The notes beneath the pieces are model-generated. The model was not told the origin of the DNA. It did not search any database and saw nothing but the letters and a program-made list of their open reading frames with translations. This document shows, in pieces, positions 25,740 to 38,314 of a stretch of DNA of 64,000 nt (positions are counted from its first letter, which is position 1; every line of letters begins with the position of its first letter). The stretch comes from Cynocephalus volans (lineage: Eukaryota; Chordata; Mammalia; Dermoptera; Cynocephalidae): positions 47,548,907 through 47,612,906 of the forward strand of contig NC_084463.1 in assembly GCF_027409185.1 (NCBI RefSeq), written 5' to 3'. A program made the position numbers and the translations under genes.

Positions 25740-27170
25740 TGATTACCATTTTTTGGATTGCTGCTGTAGGACTCCCTTGAGGATTTCTTACAGGGCTGGT
25801 GACGTGGTGGTAAACTCCCCCAGTTTTTGTCTGGAAAGTACACTATTTCTCTCTCATTTCTGAGGGATAGCCTTGCTGGATATGGTATGCTTGGCTGGCA
25901 GTTTATTTCTTTCAGTATTTTCAGTATGTCATCCCACTTCCTTCTGTCCCACAGAGTTACTGTTGAAAAGTTTGCTGGTAGTCTGATAAGGGCTCCCTTA
26001 TAGGTGACTTGATGCTTTTCTTTTGCTTCTTTTAAAATATTCTCTTTATCTTTGAGCTTTGCCAGTTTGACTATTGTGTGTCTTGGAGAGGATTATTGGG
26101 GTGAATCTGTGTGGGGATCTTTGAGCTTCCTGGGTCTGAAGGTCCATGTCTCTCCCTGTTCCTGGGAAGTTTACCATTATTATTTCACTGGATAGGTTTT
26201 CCATGCCTTTTCATTTCTCCTCTTTTTGAACACCCTTGATTTGAATTTTTGTGTGTTTAAGGTTGCCTGCTAGCTTTCCTTTTTAAAAACATTTTTTTCT
26301 TTTCTTTTTCTCCTTTCTTTTTTTTTTTTGTGTGTGTTATTTTTCCTGCCTGGGTAATTTTGAAAAGTATGTCTTCAAGAGGGGAAATTATTTCTTCTGC
26401 TTGTTCTGTCCTGCTGCTTAAGGCTATTGGTTGTAGTATTTTGTTGAGTGAATCTTTTAGTTCCATGAGTTCTCTTCATTCTTTTATAAGGTATTAATCT
26501 CTTTGTAAACTTCCTTCCTTATATCCTAGATTTTTTCTCATTTCATTTTGCTGTCTGAGTCTTCTCTTATCTCAGTGAGTTCCTTTAAGATTGTTGCTTG
26601 GAATTCCCTTTCAGTCCTTGAAAGGACTTATTGCTGTGTAGGGTCTGGTATATCAGAATTACTGTATTCTTTTGGTGGTGTCATTTTCTTGGACTTTCTT
26701 ATTTCTAGTATCTCTATGTTGATGTCTGGTCATCTGGTAGAGAATAGTTGCTTCTTCTGTTACTCTGGAGTGGGCTTTAAAGAGAGGGATGTACTCTTTT
26801 TCCAGACTCCACTGGTGGCTTTCCTTGTGTCAATGCAGTCGAGGGTCTGGTGGGCTGCCTGCATGACAGCTGTGCTACTGTGGTGGTCTTGAGCTGCTTT
26901 TGCAGCAGCCATGGCTGTGGTGGTGGCTGTGGTGGCGCACCCACGTGGAAGTGGTGTTTTGGTGTGCTTCATGCCTGCTTCCAGGCAGGAGATGCTGCCC
27001 TCAGTTCATGCCAAGGACTCTGGGCATGGCCTGCTTCTGGCTAGAGGAGACTGCCCTTGGCTTGTGCCAAGATTGTCCTGTTTTGGTACTCTGTGGAATT
27101 TGGGGAGAATTCAGGGATGGCTGGAAATCACAGGTTCTTGTCCAGGCCTGTCCTGGGGCTCAGGTTGACG
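25740..27170 (-). mobile_element. L1 5'UTR-ORF1-spacer fragment, minus strand
   Basis: On the minus strand the order is GC-rich 5' UTR (about 27.2-26.8 kb), ORF1 (about 26.8-26.0 kb, broken) and the inter-ORF spacer (about 25.8 kb). It is similar to the L1 at 42.6-44.1 kb. A short ORF1 piece on the minus strand at 26257-26466 (ILQPIALSSRTEQAEEIIS) fits an L1 ORF1 coiled-coil region. The junction with the plus-strand ORF2 piece shows an internal inversion. Confidence 0.72.
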
Positions 27171-29524
27171 TTACACTTATGACAAGCAAAGCGTTAACTA
27201 GCACTGTTTGGACAGTCTTCTTGATTATTTTCAACTGCTTATGTAAGTTTTAGGTGACTTAATTTTTAAAGTTGGTAGTTTTGAATCATAGAACTGACAA
27301 AGAAGTGGCTGCTGCTGCACCCAGGAGGAGAATGGCAGCTCCAAGCGTGCCCTGGGCTTGGCAGAGGATAAAGAAACATCATTTGTGCTCTTCTTGCATC
27401 CTGTGTCACTGCTCTCATACCTCAGGAAGGATTCCTCTGTGTCAGGGATCTTCTTGTCGCTCAAAAAGTTGGAATCCTGAATAATAGGTGCGAGTGCTAA
27501 GGGTTGGCTGGATGTGCAAGGGTAGTCAGACTGCTGCTGAGCAAATGTGGTGTGCAGACTCAGGGTGGATGACCCAAAGAAGAAATAGGATTATGACCTT
27601 TCTTTCTCAGTGAAATGAAGTGGAGGTGTACTTTCTGGCCTTAATGATTGGGGTTTTACTGATTATCCAGGAGACTTCTAAGGTCCAAGATAAGTGAATT
27701 TTATAGTTTCTTCCAGGAATATGTTATTTCCAAGTGCTAGTTATATTTCAAATATTCATGGAACCATAACATGACATAAATATGTGAGTGAGGTGATAAG
27801 ACTTGACTATCTCAAGATAGGAGTATGCATTTTGGGATAGCCAAAATTTCCTGCTTGGAAGTGCTCTTCATTGTGGTGGCCAGACGCCAGATGCTATCCC
27901 CTCCTTTACCTTTTCTTTTGCTGACACACTGCTGTTACCAGATGGGGCAGGGAGAGGACGTTTTGACAGAAAGTTCTCATGAGAGGAGGGTGGCGTGGTA
28001 CTAGGATATGTTGTGATCACAGCTCACCTATGGGTGCCTTCAACACGAATCTCTTACACAGCAGCCTGTGAAGCAGGAGACCTTAGGACACCCTTAAGCA
28101 GGGAGAGGAGCAGAGCGGCGTCAGTCTGTGGAGGCCGGGTTGCCCCAGCTCAACCTGGTGTCCTCCTCCTAAGTGGCGGGCAGGACATCCACCTGCACTT
28201 GTGTGCTCAGCTGTCGGTAATCAATTCCGTACTGGAATTTTGGAAGACTCACAGCAAACATATTTAGAACTATGAAAACAACACTGTGAAGTGATGTGTG
28301 ATCATCTCTAAATCACAAAAAGAACAGGACAATCTTAGCACTGGTTTAAATTATAAGAAAAAAGTGTGATTACCTCTTGTATATTATGTAATGTTATCTG
28401 TAAATTGAATTTATACAGTTTGACTGATTGTATCCTTATGCTATTGAAACAAATATTCTGTCCTTCGTGAATGATTTTTCTGTAAGTTACTGTTTGTGAC
28501 TTGGCTGTTTAGTTAGTTCCCCTTTGGGAATTCTTGATGGAGTGTGAGTGTGGGGGTGGGGGATCAGTGTGGGAACGTTAGCATTCCTGATGTAAGTTGT
28601 CACAACTTAGGATCTTTGGGGTAACGTTTCTTAACAAATACCTATTCTGTAAACTGATGCTGTGCCCCGAAGCTCCCAGTCTGTCTCCGTGTGACTGTCC
28701 TTCCCCACCAGTGTGCTGAATGCCTCGGCGCTTTACTTAAGCACAAGCCCTGTGTTTACAAAGACTCAAACATTAGCAAGTTTTTGATAAATTAATGCTC
28801 ATTGAATTTTTTTCTAAGCCTCAAACATCTACTCTAGCTATTTCAGTCAGCATTATTGTTTCATTCATTGTAATTCTGGTACCAGAAACTAATGAATATA
28901 CCTAATGGTTTTTGTGCTTTACTGATTATGATCCTATTGGTCATTGTAAATTGAGTTGAATTGGTCCTTAATCATTAACACCTAATACTAGTATATTTAG
29001 CTTAACTTATGTGTTGCAACTCATAAGTGAATGACAAAAAGGGCTGTTACCTTCTGGATATGTCACAAGAGGCACATAAGAGCGTATCTGAGATCCGTTT
29101 GTTTAAAAGACATGCTGGTCCACACACACTTTTGATCCCTGCAGGTTAACAATGTTAGTCATTGCTGTAGTGCCCTTCCCACCGCCTCCACCATGCTATT
29201 GCTTTAGCATTGTGTGTAATTTTTTATAAAACATGTAACAAGTTCTGACCGTTGGGGTGAGTTTACTCGTGAATTGGGCGCTTGGTTCTGTAGTTGGTGG
29301 CTAGGGGGCTAATCCCTCCCTTTCAGCGGCCACCATCAGGGCTGGGTAGGCCTGGTGGTGACTTCGTGGGACGGGAACCATTCGTTCTTTTGCAATAAGC
29401 TCCTCAAACACTGGGCTTTATTTTCCCACAGGATCTCCCACATGAAAGCCCTTAATAAAATTTACCTCTGAAGGATGAAAACTGGATTTAGATTCTAAAA
29501 TTCACACAAATATTTTGTTTTCAG
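27171..29524. other. Intron-like sequence of the DIDO1-like copy; no exon recognised
   Basis: I looked for the missing DIDO1 exons (TFIIS central domain, SPOC domain) on both strands and found nothing that resembles them. Open frames are at most 90 codons. Confidence 0.5.
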
Positions 29525-30551
29525 GGCTTGAGTCACCACATCCAAATATAATCCTTGGGTTAGTAATCTGTCATAAAATAAAACGTCCTTCAAGTGCTGG
29601 AGAGTTAGACAGGATTGAGAAGAAACGGCCCCGACTTCAACAGGAAGAAGTGGACGTTTCCATCTACCCCAAGATAACCGCAGCCCCGCGGTCTGAGGAG
29701 AAGCCCTCCAAGTGTCCCCTGTACCCTGCAGGCACCGCTGTCGGCACCGCACCCACAGGGTCCCCTCCGCCTCCACCCTCTCTTCCAGAAACATCAGTGT
29801 TAAAAATACAGTCATCCATCAAGCCAGGAGCTACCCGGATTGACACAGCCTCATCTAAGCGAGCAGCAGTCACTACAGCAACTTCCTGTGTCGTGTCAAA
29901 TATGTGGAAAACAGCTTCACCACTGGAAGCCATCTTGTGAATTCTCTTCGGAAAGAAGAAATCATTTGAGCCCCCTGCCAAGGAGTCTGTCGGAGCTCTT
30001 CCTTCCTTCCACCAGGACTCCAACACCAAGGCAGACGACGGGGTGTCCGCAGCTCCTTGGCCAGACCCGACTATTCAGCAGTTTGGTCAGTTCTCAAAGG
30101 CTCAGGCTCTAGAGGAAGAGGAGGAGGATCAGCCGTACAGCCCTGAAGAAGAGCAGAACCTGGAGAGAGCCTTGGATGCACAGCTCGCCAAGCGAGGGAC
30201 ATGCCACGATGTGGAAGCGGCTCCTGAATCAGACGAGAGGGAAGAGGTGGCCTGTGACCCCGAGGATGAGACAGTCTTAGAAGCGAAAATGACCATCGAG
30301 GACGTTCCCAACAGGATGTGTGCAGACGTTAGAAGCATCTCCTCACAGAGGCCTGCAGAGCATGCTTCTGACGTCTCCACTCCCTCTCTGCTTGAGCAGC
30401 AGAAAAAACAAGCAGAGAGGAGCAGAAGAGGCAGCTAGAGGAGCAGGAGGAAGCTCTTAGGCAGCAGAGGGTGACCGTCGGGGCCTCTATGGACCACTTC
30501 TCAGTGTCCAATGCATTGATGTCACCTGGCAAAGTTCATAAAATGTGTTGA
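29525..30551 (+). pseudogene. DIDO1: DIDO1-like C-terminal exon, with a premature stop and a frameshift
   Basis: After 'ttgttttcag' the peptide GLESPHPNIILGLVICHKIK matches the segment just after the SPOC domain in DIDO1. A TGA at 29938-29940 interrupts the frame at KTASPLEAIL. Homology continues in the same frame with FGKKKSFEPP, QQFGQFSKAQALEEEEED and EDVPNRMCADVR. A frameshift near 30404-30420, in the glutamate-rich coiled coil, moves the homology to another frame (EEQKRQLEEQEEALRQQR, then HFSVSNALMSP), ending TGA at 30549-30551. The exon starts in phase 1 and so does not fit the phase-0 end of the third exon. Confidence 0.88.
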
Positions 30552-32010
30552 AAAGAATAGTTTTTGAAATAACTATGAACTTTTAGATGCAGGAAGAGAA
30601 CATTCTGGACATCAAAAATTGCTGCAATTTTGTTTATAATTCTTTCTTACAAAATTTCACATCTTTACAATTCTGGTGGCCTTTAAAAACAAAAACCTAA
30701 ATTCAATATTTCAACTTAGTTACAAAAATGGGAAGTACCTACAAAAGCATATTTCTTTTTCAGATTGTAGAGTTAGCTTTTCCAATAACTTGACTTACAA
30801 ATTTTAAGGGGATTTTACTGGACCTCCGAGCTGTCCCTTCACTGACATCTCAGCTTATGTCTGTGTCTCCACAAGAGCTGTTCTCACGGGTCTTTATCAG
30901 CTCTGCCAGAGGGGTTGAGGTGCCGCCCAGGCCAGTGTCATGTGGTGAGCTGCACGTGTCCCTGCCATTCCAGCTGTGGGAGAACAGTGTTAGCAGCTCA
31001 TTGTCTGCCATGTTGAGAAATGCAAAACTTACAAATGCATCTTTTGTCATAAAATTGAATTAACAAATTTCAATCAGGAAACCAAAACACATTTCTTAGT
31101 TTTCTTCAGTTTTTCTGTATCACTTTATAAATCTTTTTCAAAAAAATTATTAAAAACATCTGTCCTATAGAAATTGCTACATTGTAAATAGCAATTTATT
31201 GAAAAGTGTTTAGATTTTACCAGCCTAAGGAAACTGAGAAAGTAAACCAATTAAATGCACTTTGAAGGGGGGTTGTCTTAGGTTTGACTAATGAGGAACA
31301 TTTGTCAATCTTACCGTCTGAGCAGTTCTTCCGTTATCCCAGGACAAGTGCACTCAGCTCTAAGCTGTTGTATTTGTCACGTGATAAATTTAAAAGTCTG
31401 CCATTGAAAATGGAGCAATATTTCTATCAAGTCTGAAATGGAAAATAGTGATTATTAGCTAAAGAACTACAAACTAAATAGAAAGCTTTTCACTGTGAAG
31501 TACAGGATACTGCCTGTTGTATTTTTCAAGTCCTTCTGAAGTGTGAAATAAGAGAAAACCTGGCTAATTTATTTGACTGTACAAAATACATGTTGATAAT
31601 TTTTATATTTTCTTAAACTTACTTTTTCTTATGTAAAATTAACAAGAAAAGAATTTCACATGTTCTTTTGGAGTCTGTTGCATTACACATCACTACAGAC
31701 TTTCACTTCATAGCACAAATTTTAAAGTTATGGAAATATGGAGAACTTATCTACTTGGGGTGTTTGTGTTATAAAACGTGTCACTAGGTTAAATTACCTT
31801 GAAGTAGGTGTCATTTCCAATATTTAATATGTTGTGAAGGTTTTGTGAAGGTTTTTTGGTCTAATTTAAATATACAAATGTAATACGTTTCTTTAGGTTT
31901 TGTTGATAGAAATTTCTGTAAGTTGTATTTATGTTGCAGAGTATTTTATCACTGTATATTGGGCTGTCAGGTTCTGTTATTTGAAGGAGAATAAATATCT
32001 ACAAAGAGTT
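30552..32010 (+). other. 3'-UTR-like tail of the DIDO1-like copy with polyadenylation signal
   Basis: AT-rich, with no repeat recognised; AATAAA at 31990-31995 is followed by a T/GT-rich stretch. It fits a 3' UTR retained in an unprocessed copy. Confidence 0.55.
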
Positions 32011-32925
32011 TTGTCTCATGTGTCTTCACTCAGCATTTTTTTTCCCTAACACTGGGCAGTTAGAGGTTGGACATGGGCACCTGGACCCCCAGCTTCTGTT
32101 GCCCTCGGCCCCTTCCTGAACTTGGGGGATGAGCCTAGTCATGACTGGCCACCCGGGTTCCCACATCCTTCATCACTCTGCAGGTGTCACACACCCCTGC
32201 TGGGGGCCACCAAGGAGCCTCCCTCCCAGGGAACCACAGAGGTGATGAAGGGGGAAACGTGGTCACAGTGTAACAGTGAGGAGGTGCAGGGAGGGGCCGA
32301 GTATGTGGCTCCTGGGCAGGAGGTTGCCCCCAAATCCCAGCCCGTTGGGATTCAAAGGAGCATCCAGCTGCCATTCAGGCTTCTTAGGAAGTGACTGGGC
32401 TGAGTTGGTGGCCCAGAACAAGTACTTGAAGGTGGAGGGGAGATGGCTGTGCATGGTCAGCACAGGGAGGAGCATGCAGGTGTGGGTCTGGCCCACCTTC
32501 CATATGACAGATTGATCTGGTCACCCTTGAGCCAGCAATTAGCTTTTCAACAAGTGTGTGTGTCCACAACTCAGCCATGAGCATAGACACTGAGGGGATG
32601 TTCCTGAACAAAGTGTTGACCAGCCCAGGCAGGACAGGCCTTCCTTGTGTGGCAGAGTGTTCAGTGGGGCTGGTGTCTCATTTCCCAGCCAAGCTCATAG
32701 CAGACCTGAGGCAAGTGTAACAAGGGAGGGGACTTCATAAGGAGACCCCTCTGACTACCTGTGCTGGCCAATCAGTTAGGACAAGGCCATGGAGACATAG
32801 GGGACAACACCTGTGAGGGAGCAGAGAGAACACGGGAAACAGAGCCAGACCTGTGATGCCCTTCGATGACTGTGAGGCCACTGCCATGCAGAGGAAGAGC
32901 CAGCAAGGAGGGTGCAGAGGGAGGC
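32011..32925. other. No gene recognised
   Basis: GC-moderate sequence with short open frames on both strands (up to 90 codons). No homology was recognised. Confidence 0.4.
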
Positions 32926-34190
32926 ACATATCACACACACACAACACACTCACCACACATAGATACACACAATGCACACATACACCACACTGATACACAC
33001 ACATCACACACCACTCAGATACAACACACACATGCACACACCACTCAGATACCACACATGCACACACACCCCCACACACAGATACACTCACAACACACAT
33101 GTACACACACAACACACACTCAGCACACAGATACAAACACCACACACTCACCACATACAGATACACCATGCAGACACCATGCACTCACCTTGCACACATA
33201 CCCATACCACATGTTCACAAACACCATAAACACACAATACACACCACACACACCACAGATACACACATATACCACGCATGCAAACCACAGATGCACAACA
33301 CACACATGCACACACACCACTCACTACACATACAGATACACAACATTCACGCACACACACCCCACATACAGATACACCATGCAGACACCATGCACACATA
33401 CCCATACCACATATGCAGAAACACCACATGCACCATACACACGCCACACACCATACACAGACACACCACACACGTACACCACCCCACTCACCACAGATAC
33501 ATATGCAACACACATCATACACTCACTACACATATACACACCATGCACACACACCACACACTCACCACACATACACACACCATGCACAGACACCATGCAC
33601 TCGACATGCACATACCCATACCACATATGCACAAACACCACACACACACCATACACACATACCACACACGTCACACACACCATATACATCCCACAGATAC
33701 ACACATACCACACATGCACACCACACACAAACACACCACATACACCACACACACGTGAGCACACTGCACGTGCACCACATACACACTGCACATGCACACG
33801 CACTCACCACACAGATACACACACCACACCACACACATGGATGACACACACCATGTTCACACACCACACACGCCATGCATACATATGCACCACACATGCA
33901 GCGCACATATATACAAACACAACACACACCATGCACACACACGAGCACACTGCTCAAATACCACACACACCACACATGCACTCACCACACATACAGATAC
34001 ACACAGCACACACACCATGCACACCACACCACACACATGCACACACGCAACACATACACGATGGCAGTGTGATCAGAGGCAGGCACACACTACACATATC
34101 ACACACACAGTTTGAGTAGAGGCAGGCACACCACACACACACAACACAATAGTATAAGCAGATACACACACAAGATACTCTAATTCAGAA
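32926..34190. repeat. CAC/ACA-rich minisatellite with a ~200-214-bp higher-order period
   Basis: Imperfect C-and-A-rich array of about 1.25 kb. Longer phrases recur: 'acccataccacat' at about 33200, 33400 and 33614, and 'agatacaccatgcagacacc' at about 33159 and 33369. This shows an approximately 200-214-bp higher-order unit over part of the array. The 417-codon His/Thr-rich open frame (32866-34119) follows from the repeat composition. Confidence 0.93.
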
Positions 34191-34241
34191 AAATAAAAAA
34201 GAAATTAAAGCAGGAAAGTTTTTATTTAAAAAGTGTAACTA

Positions 34242-34337
34242 GTTTGTTTTTGGCAGCTGGCTGGTATGGGGATCTGAACACTTGACCTTGGTGTTATAAC
34301 CCTGTGCCCTAAATGACTAAGCTAACTGGCCAGCCCC
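34242..34337 (-). mobile_element. CYN-like tRNA-Ile SINE (antisense)
   Basis: The antisense form runs from 'ggcagctggctggtatgggg' to 'ctaactggccagccc'. It is flanked by a perfect 13-bp direct repeat, aaaagtgtaacta, at 34229-34241 and 34338-34350. The reverse strand gives the tRNA-derived head found in the SINE at 60.1 kb. Confidence 0.8.
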
Positions 34338-34350
34338 AAAAGTGTAACTA

Positions 34351-36595
34351 CTAAAGTCTACCTGAAACATCGTTTTTTCTCAGTTACGCTTAAGAAAGAA
34401 ACCCTGTGTGAGAACAAGAATCTAAATATAGAAAATAAGATCTACACACAGGTTTAAGGTCTGCGGGAAGCACATCATTTTTGTACAGTATTGTTGAGAC
34501 AGCTCCTACCCTGGGCCTGTCCCCTCACTGTGCTTCCATAGTGATGCATTTTTCTTGTAAAATTATCAGAAAGAGGAGACAAATATTTTTATTTATTTTT
34601 TAAAAATATCCATCATCCACATAGAAAAAGCTCCAAGAGTTTATTGAACACACAACGCCCCATCCCCCCAACTCTGAGAACATTTTTTTTTTACAATCAT
34701 CACAAGAAATGGCTAAAAGATCAATGTCAGTTGTAAATCTCTGTCAACCTGTGACAACCTATTTCTGTCACTTGCTTCTCACGTGAGTAGAGATTTAAGC
34801 TGGGATAGATGGGTGTATAGTTTGATCTGAAAAAAGTTTGAATTTTTAGGTTAAATTAATCTACCACAGATTTTCTACCATTTTCTAAGACGGTGTGAAG
34901 AGAACATCACTCTGCAAGAGGACTTCTGCCTGAGAGTAGCAGAAGCTGGAGTTGTGCAATAAGTAGAATAATGAAGGGTATAGAGGGACGTTTTCTCTTT
35001 TGCATTTAAAAAATCAACTTTTGAGCTCATCCCATTTCTCATATTTATTAACAAGGCCGTTGAGATATTTATGCCAGTGTGTGTGTGTGTACGTGTGTGT
35101 GCACATAAATTCTACCATATTGCAAACTTCCACTCATCGGTAGAAACAGTGCATGTTGCAGTGAATGCATATACTTTAATCATTGTTGTTTAGGACATCT
35201 ATCAATATTAAGATTCCCGAAGAAAGTCAACCTCTCCACACAGATTCCATTTCTAGGACACTCTATCTAGAGGCCACTCTTAAGGTTCCTTTCTCCTTTC
35301 CTCCCAATAAGACCCATTAAAGAGAACTGCAGTGACCCATGAAGGAGGCACAACAGATAGCTTTAGGACGACTCTGCTAGAAGTGGGCACTCCTGAAAAC
35401 CCATGGGCACTGGCCCCTGCAATCTCCTGCCCTCTCCACCTACCAGTCCTGTTTCCACACACGTCCACCCCACAGCCCCCAGGTGTGCACCTAACACTGT
35501 GTCTCAGAGGCCCTCTGTCTCTTCACTGAAACGTGCTACCTCTAACCAAAATATCACACATGCTAACTGAAACAAAATAAAGGAAGGGCTGCAAAACAGC
35601 AGGGAGACAAGAAAACACACGAGGGGGCGCCAAGGGCAACACATCATGAAGCTTCTTTATGAACACGAGCTCATAAATACAAATCACATGGAAATAAATG
35701 GGTGACAAACACCTGTAAGAAGCTTTCAACTGGCCGAGGAAGTGACAGCTGACAGCATGGCATGAGGAAACGCTGTTGGAAAATGGAGGGGATAAAGGGT
35801 GACTCTGCTCTCTACAAAAAGATTTGTTATAATGAGGTGACAACTTAAACAATACATTTATCCAAGTTTAAGGTGTTTCTTGATTTAATACATATTTACT
35901 TTATTTCAGTGTGGAAGCCTAGTGATTTATATAGGCAAGCTAAGTGGAAGAAAAAAAAGAAACGGAGCAAAAAACCAAACAAAACAAAAATCCCCCAAAA
36001 GCCAGAGCACAAGGGCCTGTTTGCAAAACATGTTAAGTCTCTCCAAAACATTTTTTCTGCTTTAAGTTATGCACAGCAAGCTTAGATCTTTAACTCCCAG
36101 CTTTTTTGGATGCATATGAGCCAGCACAACTTGATAGCTAGTCCCCTGAGTGACTGCCATTGCAGGTGATGATGTAGATTAGGTGTGACACCGTGAATAG
36201 CTTTGAAGGGCAAAGAGCTCAAATTGAGCATGAGTCAGGCAGCTGTGCAGCTCCCTTCTGATGACAGCAGGAGGGAGAACTCATGGCGTTGCGGTTGGAA
36301 ACAGCCTTCCACACAGGGCTGAGGACTTTCACTTCTGCCTGTGGCAGAACAAAATACAATCCTTGGGATTTAGATAGGCATGTTGTGAAACAATTTTGTC
36401 TTTCTCCCTACAGAGGTTGATAGATTAGGAGACTAATCAACAGAAGCACTGGGCTGCCTTCAATGATGGGTGGAAAGAGTTGGTCTCTGGAAGCCCCTGA
36501 CTCAAAATTAAGAGATTTAGGGTAACTTGAACTTGAATTAAGCAATTGGCTCAAGCCTGTGGACAGTCAAAACAAGATTACATAGCACTTGGTAA
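34351..36595. other. No gene recognised; a short (TG)n run
   Basis: Contains a short TG-rich run at about 35078-35101. Open frames are at most 109 codons with no family resemblance. Confidence 0.4.
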
Positions 36596-36599
36596 GTGC

Positions 36600-36940
36600 A
36601 TTAGTTTTCTATCACTGCCACAGGCTTAGCAGCTTAAACCAGCACCTCTTGCAGCCTCAGGAGCTGAGAGGTCCCAGCTGACAGCCAGCAAGGCAACAGG
36701 CACCCAGTCCCACAGCCCCTGGGCACCAAGTTCTGCCAGCAAGTGCTGTGCTTGGAAGAAGACCCCAAATGCAGGTGGGAATGCAGCCTTGCTTACACCT
36801 GAATGGCAGCTTGAGACCCCAGCAGGGGACCCAGCTGATGTCGTGCCAATGCACAACCCATGGAAATGGAGAAGACGTGTGCATTTTAAGCCATCATGTT
36901 CACCGTAATTTCTTACACAGCACATAAAACTATACAGACG
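36600..36940. mobile_element. Possible MaLR/MLT1-like LTR remnant
   Basis: 'ttagttttctatcactgcca' and 'ggcttagcagcttaaacca' look like the antisense MLT1 edge, while 'ttttaagccatcatgttcac' looks like a sense-strand end. It may be two overlapping remnants. Confidence 0.35.
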
Positions 36941-38310
36941 AGGAGCTACTGTAACAAATTCCTAAAATGTAGGAGCGGCTTTAGGTTCTGGCAGTGTGAG
37001 GAGGCTGGAAGACTCTTGAGGGGCTTTAGAGAAAGCATAGCCTGCCTTGTCCCAACAGGAGGAAGGAGGGTGCTGGCCACGTGGTGACAGAGAGCTCACT
37101 GAGGCCATCTGTGTAGTGACATGGAGGCAAGACCAGGGCGTGGTGAGGCTGTCCACACATGCCGGAGATGAATCAGCAGCATGTGGAAGAGGCAGATGTG
37201 AGGACAGAAAGAGAAACTGAGGCAAGAGCTGTTAAGAAAGAGAAATGAAGATTTGATAACTCTGAAAACTCAGTCTCTCCAGATGGCCGAAGATGCTGCC
37301 ATTGAGAGACTGAGTGCTGGCAAGTGTGCCCCAGGGCAAGGTCGAGGGCTGGCCATGGGACATTTGCCAAAACCTCAGAAACAAAAGGTCAGAGAATACA
37401 GTCACAGGAAGAGCCTCTCAGGAGGTCAAGGGAGTGCCTCAATGACCCTTAGCCCAACCAGCGGGTACAGGGTCAAGGGCAAGGGTGAAGGGTGAGGGTC
37501 AAGGGTGAGGTGAGCTTCCCGTGTCTCAGCCTAAAAGATCTGAAGACCTCGAAGACTCAAGAAATCTGCTTAGGCAGAATCACTGTCACTTGAGCTAACA
37601 GGGACAGACCACAGATGAAACAGAAGGAGACTCTAGGAACCCCCAGCTTGCACTGCAGGCTGCGGGCTGACAGACCAACCCTGCTGAACAAATGTGCAGC
37701 CTTCCATTAAGGAAGTCACCACAGAGAATGAAGGTGAGGCAAGGGACCCAGGCCCTGAGACCATCCCAGCAGCAAGACTGGGCCTGGCTGGCACTGGGAA
37801 CTGCCATGGACCAGTGGCTCTGTGATTCCCTCCATTTCCCCCCTTTTTGAACAGGAATGACCACAGCTGCTCTCCTGGCCTGTCCCACTAAGCCCTGAGA
37901 CCAGGCTTGTCCAAATCAGCCAAGAGCCCCTCAGACCTGCCACGTGGCTGTGGGGCACAGGAAGGCAGTGGCAGCCGGTGCTGCTGTGTGACGTCTGTGA
38001 GGACGGGCCTGGGCCCTGCTGCTGTGGGCAGAACTCAGCTGACACGTCACAAGTGATGACGGGGAGACAGTGACAAAGGCTCGCGCAGAAGCACAAGCCC
38101 ACAGCTGTCTGTGCCTGTGATCACGTAACATGAAGTACAAGAGTATTATGTTTTAGCCACTGGAAGAAGTTAAATGTGCTGTCTCCATGCTTTTCTGCAT
38201 AATTTTTAAAGGAATTGAAAAGATTTTCACATTCAGTCTCTTATGAGTAACCAAGTTAGTGAGAAAACATAACTTTTCTTTTACAAATAAGTTTATAAGA
38301 AAATCACCAC
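36941..38310. other. No gene recognised
   Basis: Moderately GC-rich. A short GTCAAGG/GGGTGA direct-repeat patch sits near 37470-37510. The open frame at 37716-38102 (minus, 128 codons) shows no family match. Confidence 0.4.
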
Positions 38311-38314
38311 GGGT

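Larger units (their letters stand above)
20463..32010 (+). pseudogene. DIDO1: Partial DIDO1-like gene copy with introns (probably an unprocessed pseudogene)
   Basis: Four exon-like segments match human DIDO1 (death inducer-obliterator 1, a nuclear PHD-finger protein) in order: 20463-21300, 22063-22384, 24315-24527 and 29525-30551, followed by 3'-UTR-like sequence to an AATAAA at 31990-31995. Splice dinucleotides are all AG/GT and phases between the first three exons agree. The exons for the TFIIS-central and SPOC domains, which lie between the third and fourth segments in DIDO1, are missing; an L1 occupies that interval. Splicing the third segment to the fourth gives a TAA after 8 codons, for a theoretical product of about 465 residues. 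The fourth segment has an in-frame stop and a frameshift. PHD and other zinc-ligand residues are lost. A duplicated, decaying copy is the best reading; a short expressed protein cannot be excluded. Confidence 0.88.

Noticed and set aside
32866-34119. 417-codon His/Thr-rich open frame and its Cys/Val-rich antisense frames
   Set aside because: Direct translation of the CAC/ACA minisatellite; composition alone explains it.
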